Assembly: GCA_041742635.1 (NCBI GenBank)
Contig: JBGSIF010000384.1
Coordinates: forward strand, 1 to 47,764
DNA: 47,764 nt
Direction: 5' to 3'
From: JTS-AC122 sp041742635
GTDB taxonomy: Bacteria; Planctomycetota; Phycisphaerae; Phycisphaerales; UBA1924
Positions 25,501 to 34,001 of this stretch are shown here, piece by piece. The number at the start of each line of letters is the position of its first letter. The first letter of the stretch is position 1. The translations under genes were made by a program, and so were the position numbers. The notes under the pieces were generated by a model, which was not told where the DNA came from, made no database searches, and saw only the letters and a list, made by a program, of their open reading frames with translations.

Positions 25501-27387
25501 TCACGCCGATTGCCGCAGCGAACTTTGCTCAAGGCCGCGTGTGTCGGTGATCAGGATGGACCGATCGTGGTTCTCGGGGATCCGTTCGTCGCGTACGCAG
25601 CGTTGGCGGAGTTGCTGCGCGACCCGGTAGAGTTCTCGCTGGGATCGTGCGTGTGTGACGAAGTCGGGGATGAGCAATACTCGCAGGCACACACCGGCGG
25701 GACGCATGACCTTCGCAACGCGGAGCGAGAGCGGCGCGGGGAGTTGCTCGGGGGTGCCGCGGATCGGTGAGTGGGAGTAGCAGCGGTCGAACTCAAGCAT
25801 CACGGCGCGGATGCGTTGTTCAAGTACCGACGCCGGCCCCGCGACCACAAACCGATCGTCGCCCAAATGAAAGAGCGAAAACGCGGCTTCGCCCTGCACG
25901 ATGATGTCGCGGAGCATGTCGGCAAGCGATCGGATCAACTGATCCCCGAGTTCGTACCCGAACGCTCCGTTGTAGTCCGAGCACCGACGGATATCGATGA
26001 ATGCAATATCGAGGTTCGGCACGCGCGCCGCCGTGGATGAACCGGCGTCGAGCCGTGAGGAACCAGTGATCACCCCGGCGATGTATTGATCGGCACGCGC
26101 CCGGCCGGGAAGACCGGTCAGCGGCACCCGCCCGCCGAATCCCGTACGCGATTCAAGCACCGCCGCGTCCAGAATATCTCGCACGTTGACGATGCCCACG
26201 ACCTCCCCCAGGTCGGCAAGCACGATCGGCTGCAAGAGTTCGGTTTCTTCACGGACGCTGACGAGCTGAAGTGCGTCCTGGATCGCCGCCTCGGGCGATA
26301 TGGTGCAGGTACCGACGACTGTAATCGCGGACATCTCGCGTCGAGACCCGGCCAGTCGCGCCTCGGACAACACTCGCTCGCGCGAGCACCAACCCAGGAA
26401 CCGCCGACCGCATTGAACGACCACACCGGGCACCCCAGATGATCGCAGCAGCGTTCCGGCGACCGTCCCGATCGGTGTATCGGATTGCACGACCGTAGCC
26501 GGCTGGCACAAACGCCGAAGCGGCGTCGCGCCGGGAGCACACGCAAACACCGGCTCAAGCGTGGACCATCGCTCACGCAGGTCGGCGGCGTACGCAGGAT
26601 CGTCGATCTGCTCGCGCGACGCGGGCCGCCCGAGATAAAACCCCTGCGCGAACCGAACCCCCAGCGACGCGACCATTGCCAGTTCTTCTCGCTTTTCTAC
26701 CCCCTCCGCGATGACATTGACGCAGCTCAGTCGCGCGAAATGAACGAAGAACCGCACCATGTTCTGTTTGAACAAATCAGTGTCGATCGAGCGGATGAAC
26801 TCCCGGTCGAGTTTGAGCCATTGCGGGCGAAGGAGCATGATGCGGTTCAGCCCGCTCGCACCGGCACCCACATCATCGATCGCAATCTCGACCCCGAGCT
26901 TTCGCAGCGCGGTCGCTTGCTCGTGCAGCCCCTCGACGTGCTGCTCGTCGGAGAGTTCGGTGATTTCCAGCACGATCTGTTCGGGCCTCAGCGGCGCGGG
27001 CGCGCGAAAGATGGCATCGATCTCAGCCCGGAAGCGGGGATCGGCGACGACATCCGGAGTGCAGTTCAGGAACAGCCGCGTGTGCGCCGGCCACCCCTTC
27101 GCCGACTCCACCGAGCACTGCCGTGTCAGTTCTTCCAGCGGCCACAGCATATCGTGCGACGCGGCGAGTTCAAATAGATCCGCCGGCCCGGCAAACCCGC
27201 TCTCCGCGCCGGGCCTTGTCAGCGCCTCGAAGGCCGCAATCGACCCGTCATGCAGATCGACGATCGGCTGAAACGCGGTCCGAATATTGCGGGTCGAAAC
27301 CAAACGCTCGATGCGACGTCGCTCCTGACCCGAGTCTGGCTCGGTGGGCTGGGCGGCGCTGGATGGAGTCTGTTTCCAAGTCGTCAT
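25501..27387 (-). CDS. EAL - CBS pair - degenerate GGDEF protein (c-di-GMP phosphodiesterase candidate)
   Basis: A 628-residue cytoplasmic protein. The EAL domain (about 30-275) keeps the key residues: AFEALTRP, FLNCTPD, EITELSD, AIDDVGAGASGLNR, WLKLDREF, IAEGVE and QGFYLGRP, so c-di-GMP hydrolysis is likely. Two CBS-like motifs follow (about 295-425), where a nucleotide may bind. The C-terminal GGDEF-like domain (about 430-610) has IDIRRCSDYNGAFGYELGDQ, but the active-site motif is HLGDDRF, not GGDEF, so cyclase activity is not expected. No I-site RxxD is evident. The start at 27387 has GAGG 9 nt upstream. A 229-bp intergenic region separates it from divergent purH, and the phosphatase gene follows immediately. 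Confidence 0.92.
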   Translation of the reverse strand: MTTWKQTPSSAAQPTEPDSGQERRRIERLVSTRNIRTAFQPIVDLHDGSIAAFEALTRPGAESGFAGPADLFELAASHDMLWPLEELTRQCSVESAKGWPAHTRLFLNCTPDVVADPRFRAEIDAIFRAPAPLRPEQIVLEITELSDEQHVEGLHEQATALRKLGVEIAIDDVGAGASGLNRIMLLRPQWLKLDREFIRSIDTDLFKQNMVRFFVHFARLSCVNVIAEGVEKREELAMVASLGVRFAQGFYLGRPASREQIDDPAYAADLRERWSTLEPVFACAPGATPLRRLCQPATVVQSDTPIGTVAGTLLRSSGVPGVVVQCGRRFLGWCSRERVLSEARLAGSRREMSAITVVGTCTISPEAAIQDALQLVSVREETELLQPIVLADLGEVVGIVNVRDILDAAVLESRTGFGGRVPLTGLPGRARADQYIAGVITGSSRLDAGSSTAARVPNLDIAFIDIRRCSDYNGAFGYELGDQLIRSLADMLRDIIVQGEAAFSLFHLGDDRFVVAGPASVLEQRIRAVMLEFDRCYSHSPIRGTPEQLPAPLSLRVAKVMRPAGVCLRVLLIPDFVTHARSQRELYRVAQQLRQRCVRDERIPENHDRSILITDTRGLEQSSLRQSA

Positions 27388-27616
27388 GGCGAATAACCTC
27401 GGACAATCAAGCCCGTCTCGTAGTGTGCTATCGACCGAGGATGGCTGGAACTTGTCCAAGATCTGAAGATGCGCACGATGATGTGGCGCAAAGATTGCAC
27501 GCGATCGGGAATGTCCCGGATGATTTTGGAAGTATGGGGCGTACACTGCGTGCGCCGGCGTTGCCGCCGGAACTATCGTTGTAGCCGTTCCATCTTGGAC
27601 GTCGCAGGGCCAGACC

Positions 27617-29320
27617 ATGCCGAACCTAGTGCCTATCCGCCGAGCGTTGCTGTCCGTGAGTGATAAGACGGACCTGATCCCGTTCGCGCGAACCCTCAGC
27701 ACCCTGGGGGTCCAGATCATCTCGACGGGGGGAACCGCCCGCGCGCTGATGGACGCGGGCATCGCCGTGACACCGATCGAACAAGTGACCGGGTTCCCCG
27801 AGATCATGGACGGGCGCGTCAAGACCCTACACCCGGCGGTCCACGGCGCGCTCCTCGGGAAGCGGTCTAGCCCCGAGCATCTCGCCGCGATGAAAGCCCA
27901 CAAGATCGAGCCTATCGACCTCGTCTGCATCAATCTCTACCCCTTCGAACGAACCGTCTCCGACGCCGGGGTAACGATGGAAGAAGCCATCGAGCAGATC
28001 GACGTGGGCGGGCCGGCGATGATTCGCGCGGCGGCGAAAAACTTCGAGTCCGTCGTCGTCGTCACCTCTCCCAAGCGATACGACGATGTGGCCAATGAAC
28101 TCGGGCGACACCAGGGCTGCACCACCGGCGAACTGCGGGCCGAACTCGCCGCGGCGGCGTTCGCCAAGGTTGCCGAGTACGACACCGCCATAGCCGCTTT
28201 CCTCAGCCGCCGGACCCCCGCGGCGTTCCCCCAGGTGCTGCGCCTTTCCTATACCAAAGTGGACGAACTCCGCTACGGCGAGAACCCGCATCAGGCCGCC
28301 GCGCTCTACCGCGACCCATCCTCGATCGGTCCGACGATCGTCAACGCACAACAACTCCACGGCAAACCACTGAGTTTCAATAACATCAACGACGCCGCCG
28401 CCGCGCTCGAAGTCGTCAAGTCGCTCCGCAAGTTGACGGATTCCAGCGTCGAGAGCATCCTTGCCGCTACCTTCGGCGCGACTCCGAGCGTCACCGGTGC
28501 CGTCGCCGCTCGTGAGCCATTCACCCTCTCGGGCATCCTCGGGGCAGGGGCGATCGGCGCGTGCGTCGTGAAGCACACCAACCCCTGTGGAGCCGCGGTC
28601 GCGCCGACGGTGCACCAGGCCGTGGACGCCGCCATCGCGGGTGATCCCCAGGCCGCGTACGGCGGGATCCTCGCGGTCAACGCGGAAATCGACCCCTCGG
28701 CGGCGGACCGCATCGCGGGCACCGACAACTTTTTCGAAGTCATCGTCGCGCCGAGTTACCACCGCGACGCACTGGAGATACTCCGGAAACGCTGGGCCAA
28801 CGTGCGGATCCTCGCGGTCGGCGACCGCCTCGCGTCGCGCGCTCGCAAACTGGACTTCCGCTCGGTACCGGGCGGGATGCTGGTTCAGGACCGCGACGTA
28901 CGCGGAGCCTCGCCGGAACAGTGGGAACACCGCGCCGGACCGGTGCCCCCACGAACACTCGCCGCGGTCGGCGCGTTCCTTGAAACCGTGTGCAAGTACG
29001 TGAGTAGCAACGCGGTCGTGATCGGCGGCACCACAAGCGAGCACGGCGTCGTGCGCGTCTTTGGTATCGGGTCCGGGCAGGTCGACCGCGTCACTGCCTG
29101 CCGAAACGCGATTGCCAAGGCGGGCAGCCTGTCAAAGGGTGCCGCGGCCGCCGGCGATGCCTTCTTCCCCTTCGCCGATGGGCCGCAGTTGCTCGTCGAT
29201 GCCGGCGTGCACTTCATCGCCCACCCGGGTGGGTCCAAACGCGATCAGGACACCTTCGACCTGTGCAACGCTCGCGCGGTGACATGCGTCACCACCGGCC
29301 TCCGACACTTCCGGCATTAG
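27617..29320 (+). CDS. purH: Bifunctional AICAR transformylase / IMP cyclohydrolase
   Basis: Last two steps of IMP synthesis, cytoplasmic. The 567-residue protein starts ATG 27617 (MPNLVPIRRALLSVSDKTDL). It shows the cyclohydrolase motifs ISTGGTARAL and MDGRVKTLHPAVHGALLG and the transformylase motifs RYGENPHQAAALY, VVKHTNPCGAA, AYGGILAVN and FFPFADGPQLLVDAGV, ending ... AHPGGSKRDQDTFDLCNA. About 35 residues between LEVVKSLRKLTD and GACVVKHTNPCG (28436-28550) look inserted relative to most PurH proteins, though this may be lineage-specific. Short hairpin CCGGCG-TTGC-CGCCGG (27555-27570) lies in the leader. No other pur gene is adjacent. Confidence 0.95.
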   Translation: MPNLVPIRRALLSVSDKTDLIPFARTLSTLGVQIISTGGTARALMDAGIAVTPIEQVTGFPEIMDGRVKTLHPAVHGALLGKRSSPEHLAAMKAHKIEPIDLVCINLYPFERTVSDAGVTMEEAIEQIDVGGPAMIRAAAKNFESVVVVTSPKRYDDVANELGRHQGCTTGELRAELAAAAFAKVAEYDTAIAAFLSRRTPAAFPQVLRLSYTKVDELRYGENPHQAAALYRDPSSIGPTIVNAQQLHGKPLSFNNINDAAAALEVVKSLRKLTDSSVESILAATFGATPSVTGAVAAREPFTLSGILGAGAIGACVVKHTNPCGAAVAPTVHQAVDAAIAGDPQAAYGGILAVNAEIDPSAADRIAGTDNFFEVIVAPSYHRDALEILRKRWANVRILAVGDRLASRARKLDFRSVPGGMLVQDRDVRGASPEQWEHRAGPVPPRTLAAVGAFLETVCKYVSSNAVVIGGTTSEHGVVRVFGIGSGQVDRVTACRNAIAKAGSLSKGAAAAGDAFFPFADGPQLLVDAGVHFIAHPGGSKRDQDTFDLCNARAVTCVTTGLRHFRH

Positions 29321-29371
29321 TCGCCCGTCCGGCATGTGGGCAATCGTCCGCCACGGCATTACAATGTCCGC

Positions 29372-30175
29372 ATGAACAGGACTTTCCTCCGTCGTGATTC
29401 GTTCGCCCTTCGTGCCACAACCATCGCGGCCCCATTTGCCATCGGGCTTGCCTGCATCGGCGGGTGCGAAGAATCGTCGCCGCCACCCAGCGTCGTTGGT
29501 AATGGCACGGGCGGCAAGACCCAGCAGCAGGCCGCCGGTGAAATCGCAAGCCGCGGCACGACGTCACGGCTGGACCAGTTGGCCGAAGAACCAAAGTCCC
29601 TCGCTGGGCGATCCGCACGCACCGCCGCGAATGCCGCGGACCAAATCGCAAACAACCAGGCACAGGCCGCCGGTGCCGCCGACGAAATCACCGGCGACGG
29701 CACCGGCTTCGACGTCGCTGGGCTTCGTTGGATCATGCCCGAAGGTTGGGAAAAAAAACCACCCGCGAGTTCCATGCGCGCCGGCGAGTTCCACATCAAA
29801 GGCGACAACAACGAGTCCGCCCTCGTCGTCTTCTCCCACTTCCCCGGCGGACAGGGCGGCGACGTCAACAGCAATCTCGAACGTTGGAAAAGTCAGTTCC
29901 GCAACCCCGAAACCGGCGGCGAGCCAGAGTTCAAAAAACATCCGCCCCGCAAAGTCGCCGGCATGACCGTTCACGTTCTCTCCATCGTCGGTACCTACTC
30001 CGACGGAATGCCCGGCAGCGGGCAAGCAACCGAGCGAACCGGCTACGCGATGCGCGGCGCGATCGTCGAAGGGCCGCAGGGTTCGGTCTTCATCAAAATG
30101 ACCGGCCCTTTCGACGTCGTCAACTCCACCCGCGATCAGTGGTACCAACTCGTTGATGGCATGACGAAAAAATGA
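29372..30175 (+). CDS. Putative lipoprotein of unknown function
   Basis: A 267-residue exported protein. MNRTFLRRDSFALRATTIAA leads to the lipobox-like IGGC followed by EESSPP, so it is probably lipidated. A low-complexity Gly/Gln/Ala/Asn-rich region (about 30-100) follows, and then a compact domain starting GLRWIMPEGWEKKPP and running through FHIKGDNNESALVVFSHFPG and QGSVFIKMTGPFDVVNSTRD, resembling proteins that read 'PEGW' with a beta-rich fold of unknown role in planctomycetes. The start at 29372 gives the best signal peptide. It ends 4 bp before the stop of the convergent ferredoxin gene, so there is no room for a terminator. Confidence 0.75.
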   Translation: MNRTFLRRDSFALRATTIAAPFAIGLACIGGCEESSPPPSVVGNGTGGKTQQQAAGEIASRGTTSRLDQLAEEPKSLAGRSARTAANAADQIANNQAQAAGAADEITGDGTGFDVAGLRWIMPEGWEKKPPASSMRAGEFHIKGDNNESALVVFSHFPGGQGGDVNSNLERWKSQFRNPETGGEPEFKKHPPRKVAGMTVHVLSIVGTYSDGMPGSGQATERTGYAMRGAIVEGPQGSVFIKMTGPFDVVNSTRDQWYQLVDGMTKK

Positions 30176-30179
30176 CCCA

Positions 30180-30443
30180 TCAGGGTCTGGGGACTTGCGT
30201 TGCAGGGCGCGACGCCGGAGGTGCCAACTCCGGTCGTGACCCCGATGGAGGCAGGGGCTGGAAGCATGTCTGCCCCGTCGCCAGCATCAGCCGTATGTAC
30301 GGCTCGCACATCGTGCATCCCGTCGAGCAGCCAGTGGCCTGCTTCAGCGCGTCGAAATCCAACGACTTCGCCGCGGCGGTCGCCTTCAGCGAATCAAAGG
30401 TCAATGAGAGGCATACGCAGCGATCAACCGGCATGATCTGCAT
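30180..30443 (-). CDS. BFD-like [2Fe-2S]-binding protein
   Basis: An 87-residue protein with the Cys pattern of bacterioferritin-associated ferredoxin-type domains: DRCVCL (C9, C11), then TGCSTGCTMCEPYIRLMLATG (C39, C43, C46). The CxC...CxxC set can bind a [2Fe-2S] cluster in this family, where such modules mediate electron transfer or iron release. The last 25 residues (PLPPSGSRPELAPPASRPAT) are Pro-rich. The ATG lies one base after the TAG of the upstream zinc-ribbon membrane gene, so translation is likely coupled and the two may act together. The upstream SD is weak, fitting re-initiation. Its electron partner is unknown. Confidence 0.75.
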   Translation of the reverse strand: MQIMPVDRCVCLSLTFDSLKATAAAKSLDFDALKQATGCSTGCTMCEPYIRLMLATGQTCFQPLPPSGSRPELAPPASRPATQVPRP

Positions 30444-30444
30444 T

Positions 30445-31275
30445 CTAGTGAACTATTTCCACGCCGGCTGCATCGATCTCTTGCAGTGTCCACCGCAGCC
30501 TCATCCGCACCCGATCGATCATCGATATGTAGAGCACCATCGCCACGATCGGCCCAGTAAAACAGAAAATCACCCCCGGCACGAACCACAGCGGACCTTG
30601 CCATCGGAAGTTTCGGGCTTCGGTATATATGGATTGGTCCGGAAACCGCGAGGCAAGCATCGCAACATAGTTCATCGACGCTACCAACTGCACAAGCCAC
30701 GCCACGGCGGCCCCAACCCAAATCGAATCGGCCGCCCACGCCACCATGGTGTTCGGCGCAACCCCCCAGATCGCACGATGATAACTCACCCCATACACGG
30801 CAAAGCCTGCGCGTGCAAGGGCGAAGAGCAGACCAAGAACCAGCGCGAACCGGATCATTCGGGCCAGCCTTATGGACGTTGAGTCGTTGAAGCCGGGATC
30901 CGTCGCGGTGAGCAGCCAGTAGCCCAGCAACGACGCAGACGCGAGGCTCACGCCGACAAGTGATTCGGCCAACTCATAGCCGGGAATCCGCGCACGGAGA
31001 GTCAAACCGGTTGCAACGACGTACAGAATGAAGTAGGTGAGGGTTCCTAGCGCCGAGAGTTCTTCGATCGCCGCACCCCGGTGAAGCAGGCAGACGTATT
31101 CGCGGGACGCGAACCGCAGCATCCCCCCTTGCAGCGAACGCGCTACTGGCGAAGAACATTCGGGGCAACGGTCGGCAATCCGCAGACCCAGAAGGCAATA
31201 GCCGCACACCAGGCACGGTCGAGCCTCACTCACTGTTGCGGGGCGAGACAGCGAACTGATCGGCTCGTCATACAC
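30445..31275 (-). CDS. Zinc-ribbon multi-pass membrane protein of unknown function
   Basis: A roughly 276-residue protein. Near the N-terminus CLVCGYCLLGL...RCPECSSPVAR is the CxxCGYxLxGL...CPEC zinc ribbon common in planctomycete membrane proteins. About five hydrophobic helices follow, for example FILYVVATGLTL, VGVSLASASLLGYWL, RFALVLGLLFALARAGFAVY and WFVPGVIFCFTGPIVAMVLY. Function is unknown. The start is uncertain: a GTG at 31275 is preferred over one at 31233, and the open frame continues further upstream into the divergent HAD gene, which must be discounted. It is translationally coupled to the ferredoxin gene that follows. Confidence 0.7.
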   Translation of the reverse strand: MYDEPISSLSRPATVSEARPCLVCGYCLLGLRIADRCPECSSPVARSLQGGMLRFASREYVCLLHRGAAIEELSALGTLTYFILYVVATGLTLRARIPGYELAESLVGVSLASASLLGYWLLTATDPGFNDSTSIRLARMIRFALVLGLLFALARAGFAVYGVSYHRAIWGVAPNTMVAWAADSIWVGAAVAWLVQLVASMNYVAMLASRFPDQSIYTEARNFRWQGPLWFVPGVIFCFTGPIVAMVLYISMIDRVRMRLRWTLQEIDAAGVEIVH

Positions 31276-31364
31276 ACATTGAGGATACGGGACCGGGACG
31301 AAGATGTGGTAGCGCGTATGTGCCCGATGAGAAGCATGCTCGCGCTGTGTGTACGCTGGGATCG

Positions 31365-32072
31365 ATGTCCACTCAACCAGATATCCGGATCGTGGTGTTT
31401 GACCTCGGCGGGGTGATCGTTCGAATTTGCCGGACGTGGGAAGATGGCTGCCGCGCCGCGGGGCTGTCGCCACGCGATGGGATCGACCGGTGGGAAGCAC
31501 CACCCGCGAAGGAGCGTCGCCGCGAACTCAACTCTCTGCATCAGCGCGGATTGATCCCCAGCACCGACTTCTATAAAGGCATCGCGCTCAGCGCGCCGGG
31601 CGTCTACACCGCCGATGAGATCCGCCGCGTCCATCACGCTTGGACACTCGATGAGTATCCCGGCGTAGGAAAACTTATCGATGAACTGCACAGCGCCGGG
31701 ATGACGACTGGTGTGCTGTCCAACACCAACGAGGCGCACTGGGCACGGCTCGCACCGCCGATCGATCAACCAGCCACGGAGTACCCCACGCCGCGCCGGA
31801 TGCACCATGTTCACGCGAGCCACTTACTGCAACTGATCAAACCGGACGTGACGATTTATCACGCGTTTGTCAACCGCACCGGTTTCCGGGCCGGAGCCGC
31901 CGATACCGCCCACGGGAGCGAGATCCTCTTCTTCGACGACCTGATCGAGAACGTTCAATCGGCCCGCGCGGCCGGGTGGCTGGCACACCAGGTCGATCAC
32001 GCCGGCGACCCCGCGAGCGAGATGCGAAGCGTGCTCCGAGAGATGGGCGTATTTTCTATCGACCCGCCCTAA
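31365..32072 (+). CDS. HAD-superfamily hydrolase (YihX-like)
   Basis: A 235-residue HAD phosphatase. Motif I is VVFDLGGVIV with the nucleophile D13 and Gly at the usual acid position, as in the YihX-like sugar-phosphate phosphatases. Motif II is in TGVLSNTNEAHW, the lysine of motif III may be in LLQLIKPDVTIYHAF, and motif IV is in ILFFDDLIENVQSARAAGW. The cap region is compact. The substrate is unknown; relatives act on hexose phosphates. The start at 31365 (MSTQPDIRIV) is chosen because it gives the HAD start directly; upstream Met codons belong to a less plausible extension. It is divergent from the zinc-ribbon gene with about 90 bp between. Confidence 0.86.
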   Translation: MSTQPDIRIVVFDLGGVIVRICRTWEDGCRAAGLSPRDGIDRWEAPPAKERRRELNSLHQRGLIPSTDFYKGIALSAPGVYTADEIRRVHHAWTLDEYPGVGKLIDELHSAGMTTGVLSNTNEAHWARLAPPIDQPATEYPTPRRMHHVHASHLLQLIKPDVTIYHAFVNRTGFRAGAADTAHGSEILFFDDLIENVQSARAAGWLAHQVDHAGDPASEMRSVLREMGVFSIDPP

Positions 32073-32215
32073 GTCCGTTGAGCGAACGCTGGATCTGTTC
32101 AGTCTTTATCGCATCAGCGGTACGACGATGTACCTCTCGAACCAGAGCCAAGCGACGACTTTCCCGCTCACTCGCCGAGCCTAGACTGTCCCCGGAAGCC
32201 GCGAGCGCGGCGAGC

Positions 32216-32289
32216 AGGGTGTAGCTCAGCTTGGTAGAGCGTCTGGTTTGGGTCCAGAAGGCCGCTGGTTCGAATCCAGTCACCCTGAT
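32216..32289 (+). tRNA. tRNA-Pro (anticodon UGG)
   Basis: Cloverleaf by eye: acceptor stem CAGGGTG/CACCCTG, D arm GCTC...GAGC, anticodon stem TCTGG/CCAGA around TTTGGGT (anticodon TGG, reads CCA and likely other Pro codons), variable loop AGGCC, T arm GCTGG-TTCGAAT-CCAGT with the conserved TTCGA. The discriminator is A. CCA is not encoded (followed by TTCA), so it must be added after transcription. Confidence 0.96.
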
Positions 32290-32314
32290 TCAGGTATGCA
32301 AGCTGGGGATTTCA

Positions 32315-33274
32315 TCAGGCCCGTCTCACAGGCAGTTGAGCGTACAACTCAAAGTACTCCATGCCGTGGGCGAACGGGTGGCCGATGAAGGCCTCGAAAC
32401 TCGGATGATCATCGGGTACGTAACCGCTCTTGGGAAGCCAGACGCCATAGAACCACTCGAAGAGGCGGAGTTCAAGGTCGATCCCGCCGCGCATTTCGAT
32501 CTGCGCGACGAGCATCGGCGGGAATCTGAACTTGCCGATCTCTCCGCTCCAGCCTTTGATGAGCGGCTCGCAGGATGCGGGCACCACGACCGCGCTGTGG
32601 TACACGCACTGTTCCAGCGGCGTGATTTCCGGATGTTCCCATTGATACCCAAGCCACTGCCCGTCTGCCAACGCGTTGCGCTCCGTCCATGTCGTCAGCC
32701 GCTCGATGGCCTTGACGACGGAGTCGCCGACTCCTCCCTCGTAGGGATTGCGTGCTCGGACGTACGCCACGGTGCGTGCGGGCAGCTCACGGATCTTGAC
32801 CGCAAAGCCGTCGGGGTTGGCGGCAAGCGGCTGGCGTGGCAGGCGGCTGAGGCGCGGACTCTTCACCGAAGCGGCCACGATTGCCTCAATCTCAGCGCCA
32901 TGGGCCTCGCGCCAAGCCTTGGTGTTCAATGTGCTGGGAGACGCGCCGAACCGTTGCTTGAAACACCTTGAAAAGTCGGACGAGGAAGAGAACCCGCAGG
33001 CCAGCGCGATCGTGCTAAGCGATGAACGGCGCGAGTGGCTCATAAGGAACAGGGCCTTGTCCAGCCGCTGCCGTTTTACGAAGTCGGCGAGCGTCTCGCC
33101 GACCAACATTTGGAAAACGCGGTGGAAATGGAACGGCGAGAGATGGGCTGCCCGGGCGACGTCGGTGAGCCGCAGCGGCGAATCGAGGTGGGCCATCACA
33201 TGATCGATGGCGCGGTTCACCCGCTCGATGTACGTCGTGGTCGTTGATGCGCGAGTCTTTCTTCGAGTTCGCAA
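32315..33274 (-). CDS. AraC-family regulator with a GyrI-like effector domain
   Basis: A 319-residue transcription factor. The N-terminal third carries the two AraC helix-turn-helix segments (RLTDVARAAHLSPFHFHRVF and LSTIALACGFSSSSDFSRCF), and the rest is a GyrI/SOUL-like ligand-binding fold (VKIRELPARTVAYVRARNPY, YHSAVVVPASCEP, EIGKFRFPPMLVAQIEMRGG, ending ... HGMEYFELYAQLP). This order (DNA-binding first) is found in Rob/SoxS-like AraC proteins that respond to small toxic compounds. The start is a TTG at 33274; a GGAGG lies 12 nt upstream, and a later start would cut the first helix. It is divergent from the VOC lipoprotein gene, a likely target. Confidence 0.88.
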   Translation of the reverse strand: MRTRRKTRASTTTTYIERVNRAIDHVMAHLDSPLRLTDVARAAHLSPFHFHRVFQMLVGETLADFVKRQRLDKALFLMSHSRRSSLSTIALACGFSSSSDFSRCFKQRFGASPSTLNTKAWREAHGAEIEAIVAASVKSPRLSRLPRQPLAANPDGFAVKIRELPARTVAYVRARNPYEGGVGDSVVKAIERLTTWTERNALADGQWLGYQWEHPEITPLEQCVYHSAVVVPASCEPLIKGWSGEIGKFRFPPMLVAQIEMRGGIDLELRLFEWFYGVWLPKSGYVPDDHPSFEAFIGHPFAHGMEYFELYAQLPVRRA

Positions 33275-33384
33275 GATCTGTCAAGACCTCCATGCTCCAA
33301 CTTGTATAATGGATCAATCGCCGCCGCACCCCCGGCACCGCCCCCGGATTGTCGGGCGAGAACAAGCCTCGCCCGGAGCTACCA

Positions 33385-33954
33385 ATGACACGAGTAATTA
33401 TAGGCGTTTTCGTCTGTTTCCTCGGCGGTGGGGGAGTTGGAGGATGTGCGTCTTCCGCGGCGCGGACCGACGAGCAGTACTCGTCACCCTCCGCACATAC
33501 GTCAGTTTCCCAAACTGATTCAACCACTGCCGCAACCGTCCACAAGTCAGGAGATAGTCCCATGAAGCTCGGTAACTTCTCAGTCAGTCTCACCGTCAAG
33601 GACATTGCCGCGTCACGCGCGTTCTACGAAAAACTCGGCTTCACGGTGGTCTCCGGCGACCAGTCCAAGAACTGGATCGTCCTCAAGAACGAGGAGACCA
33701 AGATCGGCCTTTTCCAGGGCATGTTCGAGCGAAACATGCTGACCTTCAACCCCGGCTGGGATAGCAACAAGGCCACCCTGCCGGACTTCGAGGACGTGCG
33801 CGACCTCCAGAAAACCCTCAAGGCGCGAGGCCTGACGCCAAACCCCGCAGCCGATGAATCCACCACCGGCCCGGCGTACCTCATGCTCACCGATCCCGAC
33901 GGCAACCCGATCCTCATCGATCAGCACGTCCCCGCACCTGCGCCCAAGCGATAG
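33385..33954 (+). CDS. Lipoprotein-anchored VOC (glyoxalase/bleomycin-resistance fold) protein
   Basis: A 189-residue protein. The N-terminal part MTRVIIGVFVCFLGGGGVGG ends in Cys-Ala-Ser, a lipobox, and is followed by a Ser/Thr-rich linker to about residue 58. From MKLGNFSVSLTVKDIAASRA (residue 60, 33562) there is a complete VOC domain: FYEKLGFTVVSGD, NWIVLKNEETKIGLFQG, PAYLMLTDPDGNPILIDQH. ATG 33385 has GGAG 6 nt upstream; the internal ATG 33562 has its own AGGAG at 8 nt, so two products are possible. VOC proteins are normally cytosolic and act on ligands such as glutathione conjugates or catechols; an exported, lipid-anchored form is unusual. Divergent from the AraC/GyrI regulator. Confidence 0.82.
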   Translation: MTRVIIGVFVCFLGGGGVGGCASSAARTDEQYSSPSAHTSVSQTDSTTAATVHKSGDSPMKLGNFSVSLTVKDIAASRAFYEKLGFTVVSGDQSKNWIVLKNEETKIGLFQGMFERNMLTFNPGWDSNKATLPDFEDVRDLQKTLKARGLTPNPAADESTTGPAYLMLTDPDGNPILIDQHVPAPAPKR

Positions 33955-34001
33955 AAACCGCTCGTCGCCCTCTCCACCGGTGAACACCACTACCATCGTG
34001 C

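Noticed and set aside
27555..27570. Short CCGGCG-TTGC-CGCCGG hairpin before purH as a riboswitch
   Set aside because: Only 6 bp, no purine or other riboswitch core was recognised; probably chance in GC-rich DNA.
27827..29044. Minus-strand frame of 405 codons opposite purH
   Set aside because: Antisense shadow; purH motifs are complete on the plus strand.
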